DNA of 64,000 nt from Pseudomonas sp. CFII64 (GTDB lineage Bacteria; Pseudomonadota; Gammaproteobacteria; Pseudomonadales; Pseudomonadaceae): the NCBI RefSeq assembly GCF_000416235.1, contig NZ_ATLO01000032.1, positions 51,790 to 115,789 of the forward strand. The letters are read 5' to 3'. Below are positions 53,178 to 61,846 of this stretch, piece after piece. Each line of letters begins with the position of its first letter. Position 1 is the stretch's first letter. The notes beneath the pieces are model-generated. The model did no database searches, was not told the origin of the DNA, and was given only the letters and a program-made list of their open reading frames with translations. The position numbers and the translations under genes were made by a program.

Positions 53178-54074
53178 ATGAATGTTGCGACACTTCCGGA
53201 TATTGCCGCCCAGGCTTCAAGACAAGCTCTGCCACTGGATTGGGTCGGCATGTGCGGCATTGCGCTTCCTATCCTCATGGACGGCAAACGCCTGAGCGCC
53301 AAGGCGGATGTGGGCGTGAGCCTCGATGACGGCGCTGCTCGCGGCATTCATATGTCCCGGCTGTATCTGGCGCTTGAAACGCTGGAGAACGAAGAGCTTA
53401 CACCCGCCTCCGTGCAACGACTGCTTGAGCGTTTTTTGCAGAGCCATGAAGGGCTTTCAAACAATGCCTATCTGAATATTCACGTGGAACCACTGCTGAA
53501 GCGGCCAGCGCTGGTCAGTGCCTTGGCGGGCTGGAAAGCCTATCCAATCAGCATCTTCGCCAGCCTGAAAAACGGAATGTTCCACGTGGAACTAAAAATT
53601 GACGTGAATTATTCCTCGACCTGTCCTTGCTCGGCAGCGTTGGCGCGTCAGCTGATTCAGCAGCAGTTCGTTGAGGACTTCCCCGGCAAACAGCTTGAAT
53701 CAGCTGCCGTACTGGAATGGCTGGGCAGTACCGAAGGGATAGTTGCGACGCCGCACAGCCAGCGCAGCACCGCGCAGATTCACGTGCAACTTAATGAATT
53801 TGTTGATGAATTTCCGACGCTGCAGTTAATTGATCAAGCAGAGGCAGCGCTGGGAACAGCCGTGCAGACTGCAGTCAAGCGCGCGGACGAGCAGGCGTTT
53901 GCCTTGGCGAATGGGCAGAACCTGATGTTCTGCGAAGACGCAGCGCGACGGCTGCATCGGACCTTCAAGCGCAATCCCGCGCTAAAAGGGTTTGCCCTGA
54001 AGGTCATCCACGCCGAGAGCCTGCATGCTCACGACGCAGTGGCGCAAAGCTCCTGGAATGGGTTCAGGGCATAG
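53178..54074 (+). CDS. folE2: GTP cyclohydrolase FolE2 (type IB, zinc-independent)
   Basis: A 298-residue enzyme of the first step of folate synthesis (GTP to 7,8-dihydroneopterin triphosphate). The IB type replaces the zinc-dependent FolE when zinc is scarce. Conserved blocks: LDWVGMCGIALPI near residue 20 with the family Cys, SSTCPCSAALARQ with Cys149 and Cys151, TPHSQRSTAQIHV, and the end with GFALKVIHAESLHAHDAVA. Length matches the family. It is preceded by a Zur box and is divergent from the zinc-regulated amidase gene. Confidence 0.95.
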   Translation: MNVATLPDIAAQASRQALPLDWVGMCGIALPILMDGKRLSAKADVGVSLDDGAARGIHMSRLYLALETLENEELTPASVQRLLERFLQSHEGLSNNAYLNIHVEPLLKRPALVSALAGWKAYPISIFASLKNGMFHVELKIDVNYSSTCPCSAALARQLIQQQFVEDFPGKQLESAAVLEWLGSTEGIVATPHSQRSTAQIHVQLNEFVDEFPTLQLIDQAEAALGTAVQTAVKRADEQAFALANGQNLMFCEDAARRLHRTFKRNPALKGFALKVIHAESLHAHDAVAQSSWNGFRA

Positions 54075-54077
54075 CAC

Positions 54078-54599
54078 TCAAGTCCGTGGCTTGACCGCCC
54101 CACACTGCTGGCCCAGCCAGACCGCACGGGTATCCATGCTGCCGTTTTGCTGTTGGCCGGTGGCGTTGAACGTGCCAATCACCTTGGTAGTGAACTCACG
54201 GTCACTGAGAAACTGCGCTTGCCCGGTGCCTTGCGCTTTCGGGCAGCTGAACTTGAAATTCCAGTTGTTGCCATTGCGCGCCGTCACTTGCTGATTGCAG
54301 CCCGATTTAGGGTCGGTCAGCGGGATGTCGTCGGATTTGACCTGGGCTTGAGTCAAACAAAACCGCACGCCTTTGCCACCCAACGTGACGCCTTGTTTTT
54401 CCATCATGCGTTCCATCATCGCGCGCTGTTCAGGCGGCAGATTTTGCAGCTGACCGAGCATCAATTGCAGATCCGGCAGCGGCTGCCCGTCGACCAGCAT
54501 ATTGCTGGAAGTCAGCTCCCAGAGCCCCGGTTGCAGCATTTGGGCTTGCGCCAGTGGCGCCGCCAGACAACAGATCAACGCCAACATGGGTTTGTTCAT
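54078..54599 (-). CDS. DUF3617 exported protein
   Basis: A 173-residue protein with a signal peptide (MNKPMLALICCLAAPLAQAQ) and the DUF3617 pattern LQPGLWELTSSNML at the start of the mature chain. A Gln/Met-rich stretch (MMERMMEKQGVTL) follows, and the mature part has Cys in FCLTQAQVK and SGCNQQVTAR. Function unknown; members are periplasmic and often have four conserved cysteines. Convergent with folE2, with three bases between the stops. Confidence 0.85.
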   Translation of the reverse strand: MNKPMLALICCLAAPLAQAQMLQPGLWELTSSNMLVDGQPLPDLQLMLGQLQNLPPEQRAMMERMMEKQGVTLGGKGVRFCLTQAQVKSDDIPLTDPKSGCNQQVTARNGNNWNFKFSCPKAQGTGQAQFLSDREFTTKVIGTFNATGQQQNGSMDTRAVWLGQQCGAVKPRT

Positions 54600-54768
54600 T
54601 TGTGAATCCTTGTTTCAAACGATTGATAGAGAAGACGGCCCAACACAGACTGCGAACAATGAGGCTTAGACGACAGATCCGCCAGCCAGTTGCACGGCGA
54701 ATAAAATAGCGACATTCATCACAGCCTGTGGTCTGTTAATGGGCAAATGGCCCGGAGCAAGATTGCGC

Positions 54769-56208
54769 ATGGATTATCACAGCCCGTATTTTTTCGGCTA
54801 TGTCCTTGGATTCATCCATCTAGTGGGAATTGGTGCAGCCATTCATGCACTGCTGACGGTCCGCACCGCACAAGGCGCCATTGCCTGGGCCATGCCGCTG
54901 TTGTTCATCCCTTACGTCGCGTTGATTCCCTACCTGGTGTTTGGTCGCAGTTCGTTCGACGCCTACATCAAGGCGCGACGCCAGGCCAACGAAGAAATGC
55001 GCAGCGCGATCAGCGACCTCAACTGGCGGCCCTGGATTGAAGAGGCCGTGGCAGCGCGCCGCTCGCAAGCGTATGCCTCCCTGCGCGCCATGCCCAAGTT
55101 GGGGCGCATGCCGGCCTTGGCCAACAACGAGGTGAAGCTGCTGATCAATGGCGACGCAACCTTCGACGCGATCTTCACTGCCATCGGCCAGGCAAAAGAC
55201 ACCGTGCTGATTCAGTTCTTCATCATTCATGACGACGAACTGGGCCGCCGATTGCAGAATCTGTTGCTGGAAAAAGCCGCTCAAGGCGTGGCGATCTATG
55301 TGCTCTACGACCGCATCGGCAGTCATGCATTGCCCGGCAGTTATAGCGAAAAATTGCGGGCAGGCGGTGTGCAGATCAAAGCCTTCGCGACGCGCAGCGG
55401 TTGGTTGAACCGTTTCCAGATCAACTTCCGCAATCATCGCAAGATCGTCGTGGTCGACGGCCAATGCGGCTTTGTTGGTGGGCATAACGTTGGTGACGAA
55501 TACCTGGGGCTCAAGCCGCCGCTCGCGCCGTGGCGTGACACACATGTGCAAGTGATTGGTCCGGTGGTCGCGTGCTTGCAGGAATCGTTCGCCGAGGACT
55601 GGTTCTGGGCCACGCGGGAATTGCCGCCGCTGAGCCTTCCCGAGTCGTACCCGGAAGACGGCGTATTGTGTCAGTTACTCGCCAGCGGTCCGGCTGACGC
55701 TCAGGAAACCTGCTCGCTGTTCTTCGTCGAAGCCATTCAATCGGCGACGGAACGGGTGTGGATCACCAGCCCCTATTTCATTCCGGACGAAGCGGTGTCG
55801 GCGGCACTGCGTCTGGCCGTGTTGCGTGGCGTGGATGTGCGGCTGTTGTTGCCGTCGCGCCCCGATCACTACATCGTGTACCTCGCCTCAAGCCTGTTTG
55901 CATTCGAGGCGGTGCGCGCAGGCGTTCGGGTATTTCGTTACTTGCCTGGGTTCCTGCACCAGAAAGTGGTGCTGGTGGACAACGAGATCAGCGCCATTGG
56001 CAGCGCCAACCTGGACAACCGTTCGTTCCGGCTGAATTTCGAACTCATGCTGCTGACCGTAGACAGCGACTTCGCCAGTGAAGTGGAGCACATGCTCAAC
56101 GACGACTTCGCCCAGGCCCATGAAATCTCCATTCAGGAAAGCCGTGAAACCCACCACCTGCAACAGCTGGGCATGCGCATCGCACGGTTGATTTCGCCGA
56201 TTTTGTAG
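54769..56208 (+). CDS. cls: Cardiolipin synthase
   Basis: A 479-residue membrane-bound phospholipase D-family enzyme that joins two phosphatidylglycerols into cardiolipin. Two N-terminal helices (about 6-30 and 38-60) precede the two HKD active sites: [18 protein letters not shown] near residue 223 and [20 protein letters not shown] near 396. The frame opens at 54739; ATG at 54769 ([11 protein letters not shown]) gives the usual N-terminus. Both catalytic His-x-Lys-x4-Asp triads are present, so it should be active. It lies between two other lipid or envelope genes, but without evidence of an operon. Confidence 0.95.
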   Translation: MDYHSPYFFGYVLGFIHLVGIGAAIHALLTVRTAQGAIAWAMPLLFIPYVALIPYLVFGRSSFDAYIKARRQANEEMRSAISDLNWRPWIEEAVAARRSQAYASLRAMPKLGRMPALANNEVKLLINGDATFDAIFTAIGQAKDTVLIQFFIIHDDELGRRLQNLLLEKAAQGVAIYVLYDRIGSHALPGSYSEKLRAGGVQIKAFATRSGWLNRFQINFRNHRKIVVVDGQCGFVGGHNVGDEYLGLKPPLAPWRDTHVQVIGPVVACLQESFAEDWFWATRELPPLSLPESYPEDGVLCQLLASGPADAQETCSLFFVEAIQSATERVWITSPYFIPDEAVSAALRLAVLRGVDVRLLLPSRPDHYIVYLASSLFAFEAVRAGVRVFRYLPGFLHQKVVLVDNEISAIGSANLDNRSFRLNFELMLLTVDSDFASEVEHMLNDDFAQAHEISIQESRETHHLQQLGMRIARLISPIL

Positions 56209-56222
56209 ACACTACAAACCCT

Positions 56223-56312
56223 GTAGGACCGGATTCATCCGGGAAGAGGACGGTACATTCAACACATAGGTGTCGACTGCAAAACCGTCTTCCCGGTTAA
56301 ATCCGGTCCCAC
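56223..56312. repeat. REP pair, ATTCAT variant
   Basis: GTAGGACCGGATTCATCCGG and its partner TCCCGGTTAAATCCGGTCCC face each other between the convergent cls and cfa genes. Confidence 0.85.
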
Positions 56313-56338
56313 ATACTTAACCCGGCTCAGAAAACCGT

Positions 56339-57523
56339 CTACCGATAAATATCCTCCCGCGTCCAGGGCAGTTCGTGCCTGCCATCGGTATACGGTTTAA
56401 CCGCCAGGATCTGATGCAGGTTGATCCAGCCGCGGGTGAACGCGTAGGAGCACCCGGCCAGATACAGCCGCCAGATCCGCAAGGTTTGCTCGGGGACCAG
56501 CGCGGCGGCGCGCTCAAGGTTGGACTCCAGTCGCGAGCTCCAGTGGGCGAGCGTCTTGGCATAGTGCAGGCGCAGGCTTTCCACATCCACCACTTCCAGG
56601 CCCGCCTCGCTGATGTGGGCGCTGATTTGCGCCACATGCGGCAACTCGCCATTGGGGAACACGTAGCGGCCGATGAACTCACCCGCGCCCCGCCCGACCG
56701 GACGGCCGTCGGTATGCTTGGCGGTGATCCCGTGATTCATCACCAACCCGCCTTCGCGCACTGCACCAAACAGCCGTTGCGTGTACAACTCAAGGTTGGC
56801 GTGGCCGACATGCTCGAACATGCCGACGCTGACGACTTTATCGAAGCGACCGTCCTGGGGCAGGTCGCGGTAATCGAGCAATTGCAGATCCACCTTGTCC
56901 TGCAAGCCTTCGGCTTTGACGCGCTCGCGTCCCAGCGCCAGTTGCTCGCGGCTCAAGGTGATGCCGAACACCTTCACGCCGTACTCGCGCGCGGCGAAAC
57001 GCGCCAGCCCGCCCCAGCCGCAACCGACATCCAGCAGGTACTCGCCAGGCTTGAGCCGCAGCTTGCGGCACAGGTGATGAAACTTGTCTTGCTGCGCCTG
57101 CTCCAGCGTTTCGTCGCCGGTCTTGAAATAGGCGCAGGAATAGACCATCTCCTGGTCCAGCCACAGCTGGTAAAAATCATTGGAGAGGTCGTAGTGATAG
57201 GAGATCGACGCGGCATCGGTGGCTTTGTCATGTTGAGTCGACGAGTGGAATTCGCCGTCTTCATCGTCAAGCAGCGCTTGGCTGAGTTCGTCGCAGACCC
57301 TGACCACTTCGCTGATCGAGCCTTCCATCTCCAGCCGGCCTTCGACGAATGCGCTGCCGAGCAGGTCGAGGCTTGGATGGGTGAATTCGGAAACCAGCCG
57401 GGGATCCTTGACGACGATGGTCACGCTGGGCGCGGGTCCCAGATCCAGCTCATGGCCGTCCCAGAGCTTGAGACGCAGCGGTAAATGAAGATTCTGTAAG
57501 GCCGGTGGAAGTTGCGCGAGCAT
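56339..57523 (-). CDS. cfa: Cyclopropane-fatty-acyl-phospholipid synthase
   Basis: A 394-residue enzyme that methylates the double bond of membrane phospholipid acyl chains from S-adenosylmethionine. The C-terminal two thirds carry the SAM fold (YLLDVGCGWGGLARFAAREYG near residue 165) and the conserved blocks AASISYHYDLSNDFYQLWLD, YSCAYF and the C-terminal AGCSYAFTRGW. The N-terminal domain (about 1-100) is the usual smaller lipid-binding part. The upstream 276 bases contain a small stem (CAGCCCG/CGGGCTG at 57571-57590) but no gene. Confidence 0.92.
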   Translation of the reverse strand: MLAQLPPALQNLHLPLRLKLWDGHELDLGPAPSVTIVVKDPRLVSEFTHPSLDLLGSAFVEGRLEMEGSISEVVRVCDELSQALLDDEDGEFHSSTQHDKATDAASISYHYDLSNDFYQLWLDQEMVYSCAYFKTGDETLEQAQQDKFHHLCRKLRLKPGEYLLDVGCGWGGLARFAAREYGVKVFGITLSREQLALGRERVKAEGLQDKVDLQLLDYRDLPQDGRFDKVVSVGMFEHVGHANLELYTQRLFGAVREGGLVMNHGITAKHTDGRPVGRGAGEFIGRYVFPNGELPHVAQISAHISEAGLEVVDVESLRLHYAKTLAHWSSRLESNLERAAALVPEQTLRIWRLYLAGCSYAFTRGWINLHQILAVKPYTDGRHELPWTREDIYR

Positions 57524-57570
57524 TTGAGTTAACCCCCTGATCCAGAAACTCGAAAAGGGTAGTCCAATCC

Positions 57571-57590
57571 CAGCCCGACTTAACGGGCTG
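57571..57590. other. Small stem-loop upstream of cfa
   Basis: CAGCCCG and CGGGCTG form a perfect 7-bp stem with a six-base loop, about 50 bases ahead of the cfa ATG, so it may lie in its mRNA leader. No T-run follows on the minus strand. Confidence 0.4.
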
Positions 57591-57799
57591 AAAGGCTATA
57601 GGCTTTATAGCAAAACTATAAAAATCGACTTCCGGGAACGGCCTTGTGCCCACTGATACGAGCCCACATTGCAGCCTTGTATTGAACACCCTTACCTTGA
57701 ATGACCCCTAATTTGTAACAGAGTTCTTCAAAGCTCAAGCGAATTTTTATACTTAGCCCACTGCTCTAGCTCAAGCCTTTGCGCGAACACAACGGTTTT

Positions 57800-59743
57800 T
57801 CAGGCCTGTGGCGTTGTATCCAACTTTAGTAGTGGCTCCTGAAAACGCAACAATCTGCCCGCGTTGCCCAGCACCAGCAGCGTGCTCAGATTGTGCAGAA
57901 TGGCGGCAACCATCGCCCCGGCCGCGCCCAACAGACCAAAGGCTGCGAAGGCCACGATGGCCAGCGTCCAGCCCAAGCCGATGATCACGTTGACCTGCAG
58001 GGTTCGCCGACACTGGCGGCTCAAGCGCACGCAAGTGCCCAGGCGGCGCAAGTCGCTGCCGATCAGCACGATGTCCGCCGACGCCAGCGCGATATCAGCA
58101 CCACCCGCGCCCATCGCCACACCGACCACACCAGCTTTCAGGGCCAGCGAATCATTGATGCCGTCGCCCACCACCATAGGCCGGAAACCGCTGGCGATTT
58201 CGCCGCGTACGCGGGTGAGTTTGTCTTCCGGCAATGCCTGGGATTCCACATCAGCAATGCCGACTTCCAGCGCCAGGCTGTCGGCCACGGTTTTACGATC
58301 CCCGGTCAGCAGCAGTTGCCGGCCCATACCCAACTCCCGCAGCTCAGCCAAGGCAAAACGCGCTTCCGGCTTGAGGCTATCCGCCAGCAATAGCCAGGCG
58401 AGGAACACGCCGTCCATTGCCAGGCCAGCAATAGGTCCGTCGTGATTGGGCACGGCTGAGGTGGCGATGTTCAGCTGTTCGAACAGCTCGGGACGACCCA
58501 GCGCAGCTTCGCCGTGCTCGGTGAACGCGATCACGCCCAAGCCTTGCCGCTCACGAATATCGCTCAAGGCCAGCAGTTGATCCTTGCTCACCAGACCGGC
58601 CAGCGCGCGGCTGACCGGATGGCTGCTCGCCGAGCCGAGACTGGCGGCCAGCGGCAGCAAGTCCGAGCGCTCGAGGCCAACCGCCTGAATGGACTCCAGG
58701 CGCAGCGTGCCGAACGTCAGCGTGCCGGTTTTATCCACCACCAGCGAAGTCAGATCAGCCAGCTCTTCGAGAAAGGCCGAGCTGCGAATCAGAATCCCGT
58801 GACGCGCCGCCACGGCAATGCCGGCAATGGCTGTCGCCGGAGCCGACAGCACCAAAGCGCACGGACACGCCGCCACCAATACCGCCAACATGGCCTGGGC
58901 ATTGTTGGTGATGAACCAGGTCACGGCGGCAATCAGCAGCACCAAAACCATGTAGCTGCCAGCGTAGCGTTCCAGCAGCCGGGTGATCGGCGGCTTGGAA
59001 CGCTCGGCGCTTTGCATCAGCGCAATCACTTTGCCCAGCGTCGATTCATTGCCGATGCGCGTCACTTCGATGCGCAGCAAGCCGTCGAGATTGATCGCGC
59101 CACCGAACACCTCAATACCCGCCCTCGCCTCCAGCGGCACCGACTCACCGGTGATCGGCGCGGTGTCGAGACTGGCCTGCCCGGAAATCACCAGGCCGTC
59201 GGCGGGCACACGATCCCCGGCACGGACTTCCACGTGATCCCCCGCCACCAGCGTCGAGTTATCCACCTCGCGAATGCTGCCGTCGGCGTCGATCAGACGC
59301 GCATGGCTGCGGGTCAAACGCCCCAGGGCCTGAATCGCTTCCTGGGAGCCAATCACGCTGCGCTCTTCCAGCACATGGCCGAAGATCATGATGATCGGCA
59401 GCAAGGCAGCGGTCATCAAATCGCCGGTTGCCCACGCGCCCAACATCGCCAGCGCGATCAGTTGATCGGTGATGCCGTGCAGGCTCGGATGCCGCAAGCT
59501 GTGCCATCCGGCGCTGACCACCGGAATCGCCACCAGCAACGAGGCCGCCCCCAGCAGCAATTGACTGACGCCGGTTTGTTCCGGCGCGACAAATCGCCAG
59601 ACCAACCCGAGCCCGAGCAAGCCCAAGGCGAGCATCGCCAACGTCAGTTGCCGGGCCGCGCTGCGTTGCTCCGCGCCGCTGAGCATGCTGCCCGCCGGTT
59701 GCGGCGCGGCATGCTTGTGATCGTGAGCGGCTTCGCCAGTCAT
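57800..59743 (-). CDS. hmtA: Heavy-metal P1B-type ATPase, HmtA-like
   Basis: A 647-residue metal-translocating P-type ATPase. Motifs: TGES at 198-201, membrane metal motif CPC (Cys293, Cys295 in AACPCALVLSAPA), phosphorylation site DKTGT at 337-341, the HP pair at 375-376 and GDGIND at 526-531. No N-terminal HMA domain is present, only a His-bearing start (HDHKH). The last helices read ILHNLSTLLVLGN, not the DxG of zinc exporters nor the MxxSS of copper exporters. P. aeruginosa HmtA, reported to import copper and zinc, also lies beside SPFH genes, so this is the best analogue. It overlaps the upstream SPFH gene by four bases (ATGA) and is the last gene of the operon. Confidence 0.8.
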   Translation of the reverse strand: MTGEAAHDHKHAAPQPAGSMLSGAEQRSAARQLTLAMLALGLLGLGLVWRFVAPEQTGVSQLLLGAASLLVAIPVVSAGWHSLRHPSLHGITDQLIALAMLGAWATGDLMTAALLPIIMIFGHVLEERSVIGSQEAIQALGRLTRSHARLIDADGSIREVDNSTLVAGDHVEVRAGDRVPADGLVISGQASLDTAPITGESVPLEARAGIEVFGGAINLDGLLRIEVTRIGNESTLGKVIALMQSAERSKPPITRLLERYAGSYMVLVLLIAAVTWFITNNAQAMLAVLVAACPCALVLSAPATAIAGIAVAARHGILIRSSAFLEELADLTSLVVDKTGTLTFGTLRLESIQAVGLERSDLLPLAASLGSASSHPVSRALAGLVSKDQLLALSDIRERQGLGVIAFTEHGEAALGRPELFEQLNIATSAVPNHDGPIAGLAMDGVFLAWLLLADSLKPEARFALAELRELGMGRQLLLTGDRKTVADSLALEVGIADVESQALPEDKLTRVRGEIASGFRPMVVGDGINDSLALKAGVVGVAMGAGGADIALASADIVLIGSDLRRLGTCVRLSRQCRRTLQVNVIIGLGWTLAIVAFAAFGLLGAAGAMVAAILHNLSTLLVLGNAGRLLRFQEPLLKLDTTPQA

Positions 59744-60795
59744 TTTTCTGCTCCCTGAATAATCAGGCGGGAATCGTCTTTGGGATCAACCGTGGTCACG
59801 GAACCGGCCTGACCGAGAATCTTCGGCACCCGTTCGCGATAGATGCGTTGCAGCAAACCGGGGTCGCTCTGGTTTTGAATTGACTGCGCGAGGCTGGTCA
59901 CCGTGGCGGTGTCGGTCTGGGCCTTGGCCAGGCGTTCCGAGGCCTGCGCATGGGCGACTTGCAGCGTGCGGTCAGCTTGTTGATTGGCCGACTGATTGAG
60001 CTTTTCCGCATCGTTGCGCGCGTTGGCGACGGCTTGATCTGCAAGCTGGCTGGCAGTCAGCACCGCGTTGAAGGCATTGACCGCCGCTGTCGGCAGGCTT
60101 GATTGCACATCGACCCGCGCCACCTCGATGCCGATGCCCACACCTGTAGCGTTGAGTTCAGCCAGACGCTGATTGATGCCGCGCACCAGATCGCCGCGCA
60201 ACCGCTCCCGGCGCTCGGCGGCCTTGCTGTCTGCAGTCACCAGCTCGGGCCGGGCAACCAGAATCGTGTCCAGATCCCGCGCCGCAGTCAGCGCCACGGC
60301 ACTGCGATTAACCAGGCGATCCAGCGCCGGCAACACGTGATCACCTTGCAGCACGAAGGCGTAAGGGTCGGTCACCTTGTAGTACACCGTAACGTCCAGC
60401 TGTACGACGCCAGCGTCACCGGTCAGCAGAAAACCGGAACCGGCCAGCGCATCGCTCATCGGCGCGGCAAAACTCGCGACTCGGTCAGCTTGCACCGCCT
60501 GGAATGAACGCAGCAGGGTTTCCACCCGACGTTCAATCACTCGATCCGCCGAAGGCAGTAACACCACTTGCTCAAAAGGCTGCGGCCACGCAGTCAGCAA
60601 ACCGGCGTTCTGGATGCGCTCCAGGGCGCCGAGCCGCAACACCACCGCGCGATTCTGCGGATCGATCTGCCGCACGTTGGACAACGCCCAGCCCAGCGCG
60701 GCCAGCAAAGTCACGGCGTACAAGGCAATGAATGCCAGACGACTGGCTTGCAGCCAAGGGCTGTTCACTGGCGGCCGTTCGACCTGTTCACTCAT
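59740..60795 (-). CDS. SPFH-domain (HflK-like) membrane protein
   Basis: A 351-residue band-7 protein: one N-terminal membrane helix (LAFIALYAVTLLAALGWAL), then the SPFH domain (QNRAVVLRLGALERIQNAGLLTAWP with the typical start, VTVYYKVTDPYAFV) and an Ala/Gln-rich coiled-coil from about 240 (AVANARNDAEKLNQSANQQ, AHAQASERLAKAQT). SPFH proteins assemble as large rings or cages that organise membrane partners. ATG at 60795 has AGGA upstream; GTG at 60813, which overlaps the upstream stop (GTGA), is an alternative. It lies between the His-rich SPFH gene and the ATPase gene. Confidence 0.82.
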   Translation of the reverse strand: MSEQVERPPVNSPWLQASRLAFIALYAVTLLAALGWALSNVRQIDPQNRAVVLRLGALERIQNAGLLTAWPQPFEQVVLLPSADRVIERRVETLLRSFQAVQADRVASFAAPMSDALAGSGFLLTGDAGVVQLDVTVYYKVTDPYAFVLQGDHVLPALDRLVNRSAVALTAARDLDTILVARPELVTADSKAAERRERLRGDLVRGINQRLAELNATGVGIGIEVARVDVQSSLPTAAVNAFNAVLTASQLADQAVANARNDAEKLNQSANQQADRTLQVAHAQASERLAKAQTDTATVTSLAQSIQNQSDPGLLQRIYRERVPKILGQAGSVTTVDPKDDSRLIIQGAEK

Positions 60796-60809
60796 GGTTC
60801 CTGACTCGC

Positions 60810-61835
60810 TCACGGCTGCGATCCGCTCTTGTTATCCAGCGTCGGCGGGCCGTCGACCAGCACCCGGAACGGCGCCGCGTCGGTGCGCAGAATCAACTTG
60901 GTGCCCGGCGTGACGATGGTGCCCAGCGTGTCCAGCGAACGCAGCAGGTTGTAGAGCTGTGGCGAACCGGCGTAGGCGCGGCCGTAGATCTGCGCGGCCT
61001 CGACCCGGGATTGCGCTTCGATATCGGCGGCCTTGACCGTCGCATCCGCCTCGACAATACGCGCGTCGCGTTCGGCGGCCGAGCGAATCTGCGCGGCTTC
61101 GCGCTTGCCCACGGCGGTGCGTTCAGTGGCGATGGTTTCGCGTTCGGCGCGCATCCGGTCAACCGTGGCGTTGAGGGTGACCGAAGGCAATGTCAGACGC
61201 TCGACGCCGACTTGCAGGACGCGCACGCCATAAGTCGTCAGCAACTGCTGATCGATCTGCTGGCGCAGCTGGTTTTCGAAATCGGCTATTCGCACCTGGC
61301 TGGCATCGGTATTGACCAGACTCGACAGATCGAAGCTGCTCGCCGTGGTTTCCAGCGCCGAGCCGACGAAAGTGCGGATCTGCCGGGCGGCTTCGTCCGG
61401 CTGGTTCTGCACGGCGCGCATGAAGCGTTGCACGTTGTCCGGATCGCCTTGCACCTGCCAGGCCACATACGCCTGAACGATAATGCGCAGGCCGTCGCGC
61501 GTACCGACGTCCTGCAGGCCGCTGGACGTGGTGCGCAGGCGCAGGTCAACGGGAATCGTCGCCTCGAACGGCGCCGGCCAGCGCCAGCTCAGGCCCGGCT
61601 CCAGCAGCACGCGGGACGGATTGCCAAAGCGCGTGATGACCGTGGCTTCGCCCGAGCGCACTTGCACCAGGCTGGCCGCAGCGACCGCGAAAGCAATCAA
61701 CACCGCCGCCAATGCCGCGCGCCGCCAGGGGAACGCCGCAGGGCCAGCGCCTTCGCCATGGTGATGGCCGTGATGATGGCCGCTGTGATCGTGTCCGGCG
61801 TGATCGTGATGATCGTGGTTATGAAACAGACTCAA
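60810..61835 (-). CDS. SPFH-domain (HflC-like) protein with a histidine-rich N-terminus
   Basis: A 341-residue band-7 protein. Residues 5-30 contain 13 histidines in patterns such as HDHHDHAGHDHSG, an obvious candidate metal-binding tail on the cytoplasmic face. A membrane helix (AALAAVLIAFAVAAASLV) follows, then the SPFH domain (ATVITRFGNPSRVLLEPG) and a coiled-coil (RTAVGKREAAQIRSAAERD). It starts with TTG at 61835, supported by a perfect AAGGAG seven bases upstream. It comes 11 bases after the large SPFH gene. HflC-type proteins usually pair with HflK-type proteins, and both neighbours are of that type. Confidence 0.85.
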   Translation of the reverse strand: MSLFHNHDHHDHAGHDHSGHHHGHHHGEGAGPAAFPWRRAALAAVLIAFAVAAASLVQVRSGEATVITRFGNPSRVLLEPGLSWRWPAPFEATIPVDLRLRTTSSGLQDVGTRDGLRIIVQAYVAWQVQGDPDNVQRFMRAVQNQPDEAARQIRTFVGSALETTASSFDLSSLVNTDASQVRIADFENQLRQQIDQQLLTTYGVRVLQVGVERLTLPSVTLNATVDRMRAERETIATERTAVGKREAAQIRSAAERDARIVEADATVKAADIEAQSRVEAAQIYGRAYAGSPQLYNLLRSLDTLGTIVTPGTKLILRTDAAPFRVLVDGPPTLDNKSGSQP

Positions 61836-61846
61836 GGGTCGACTCC

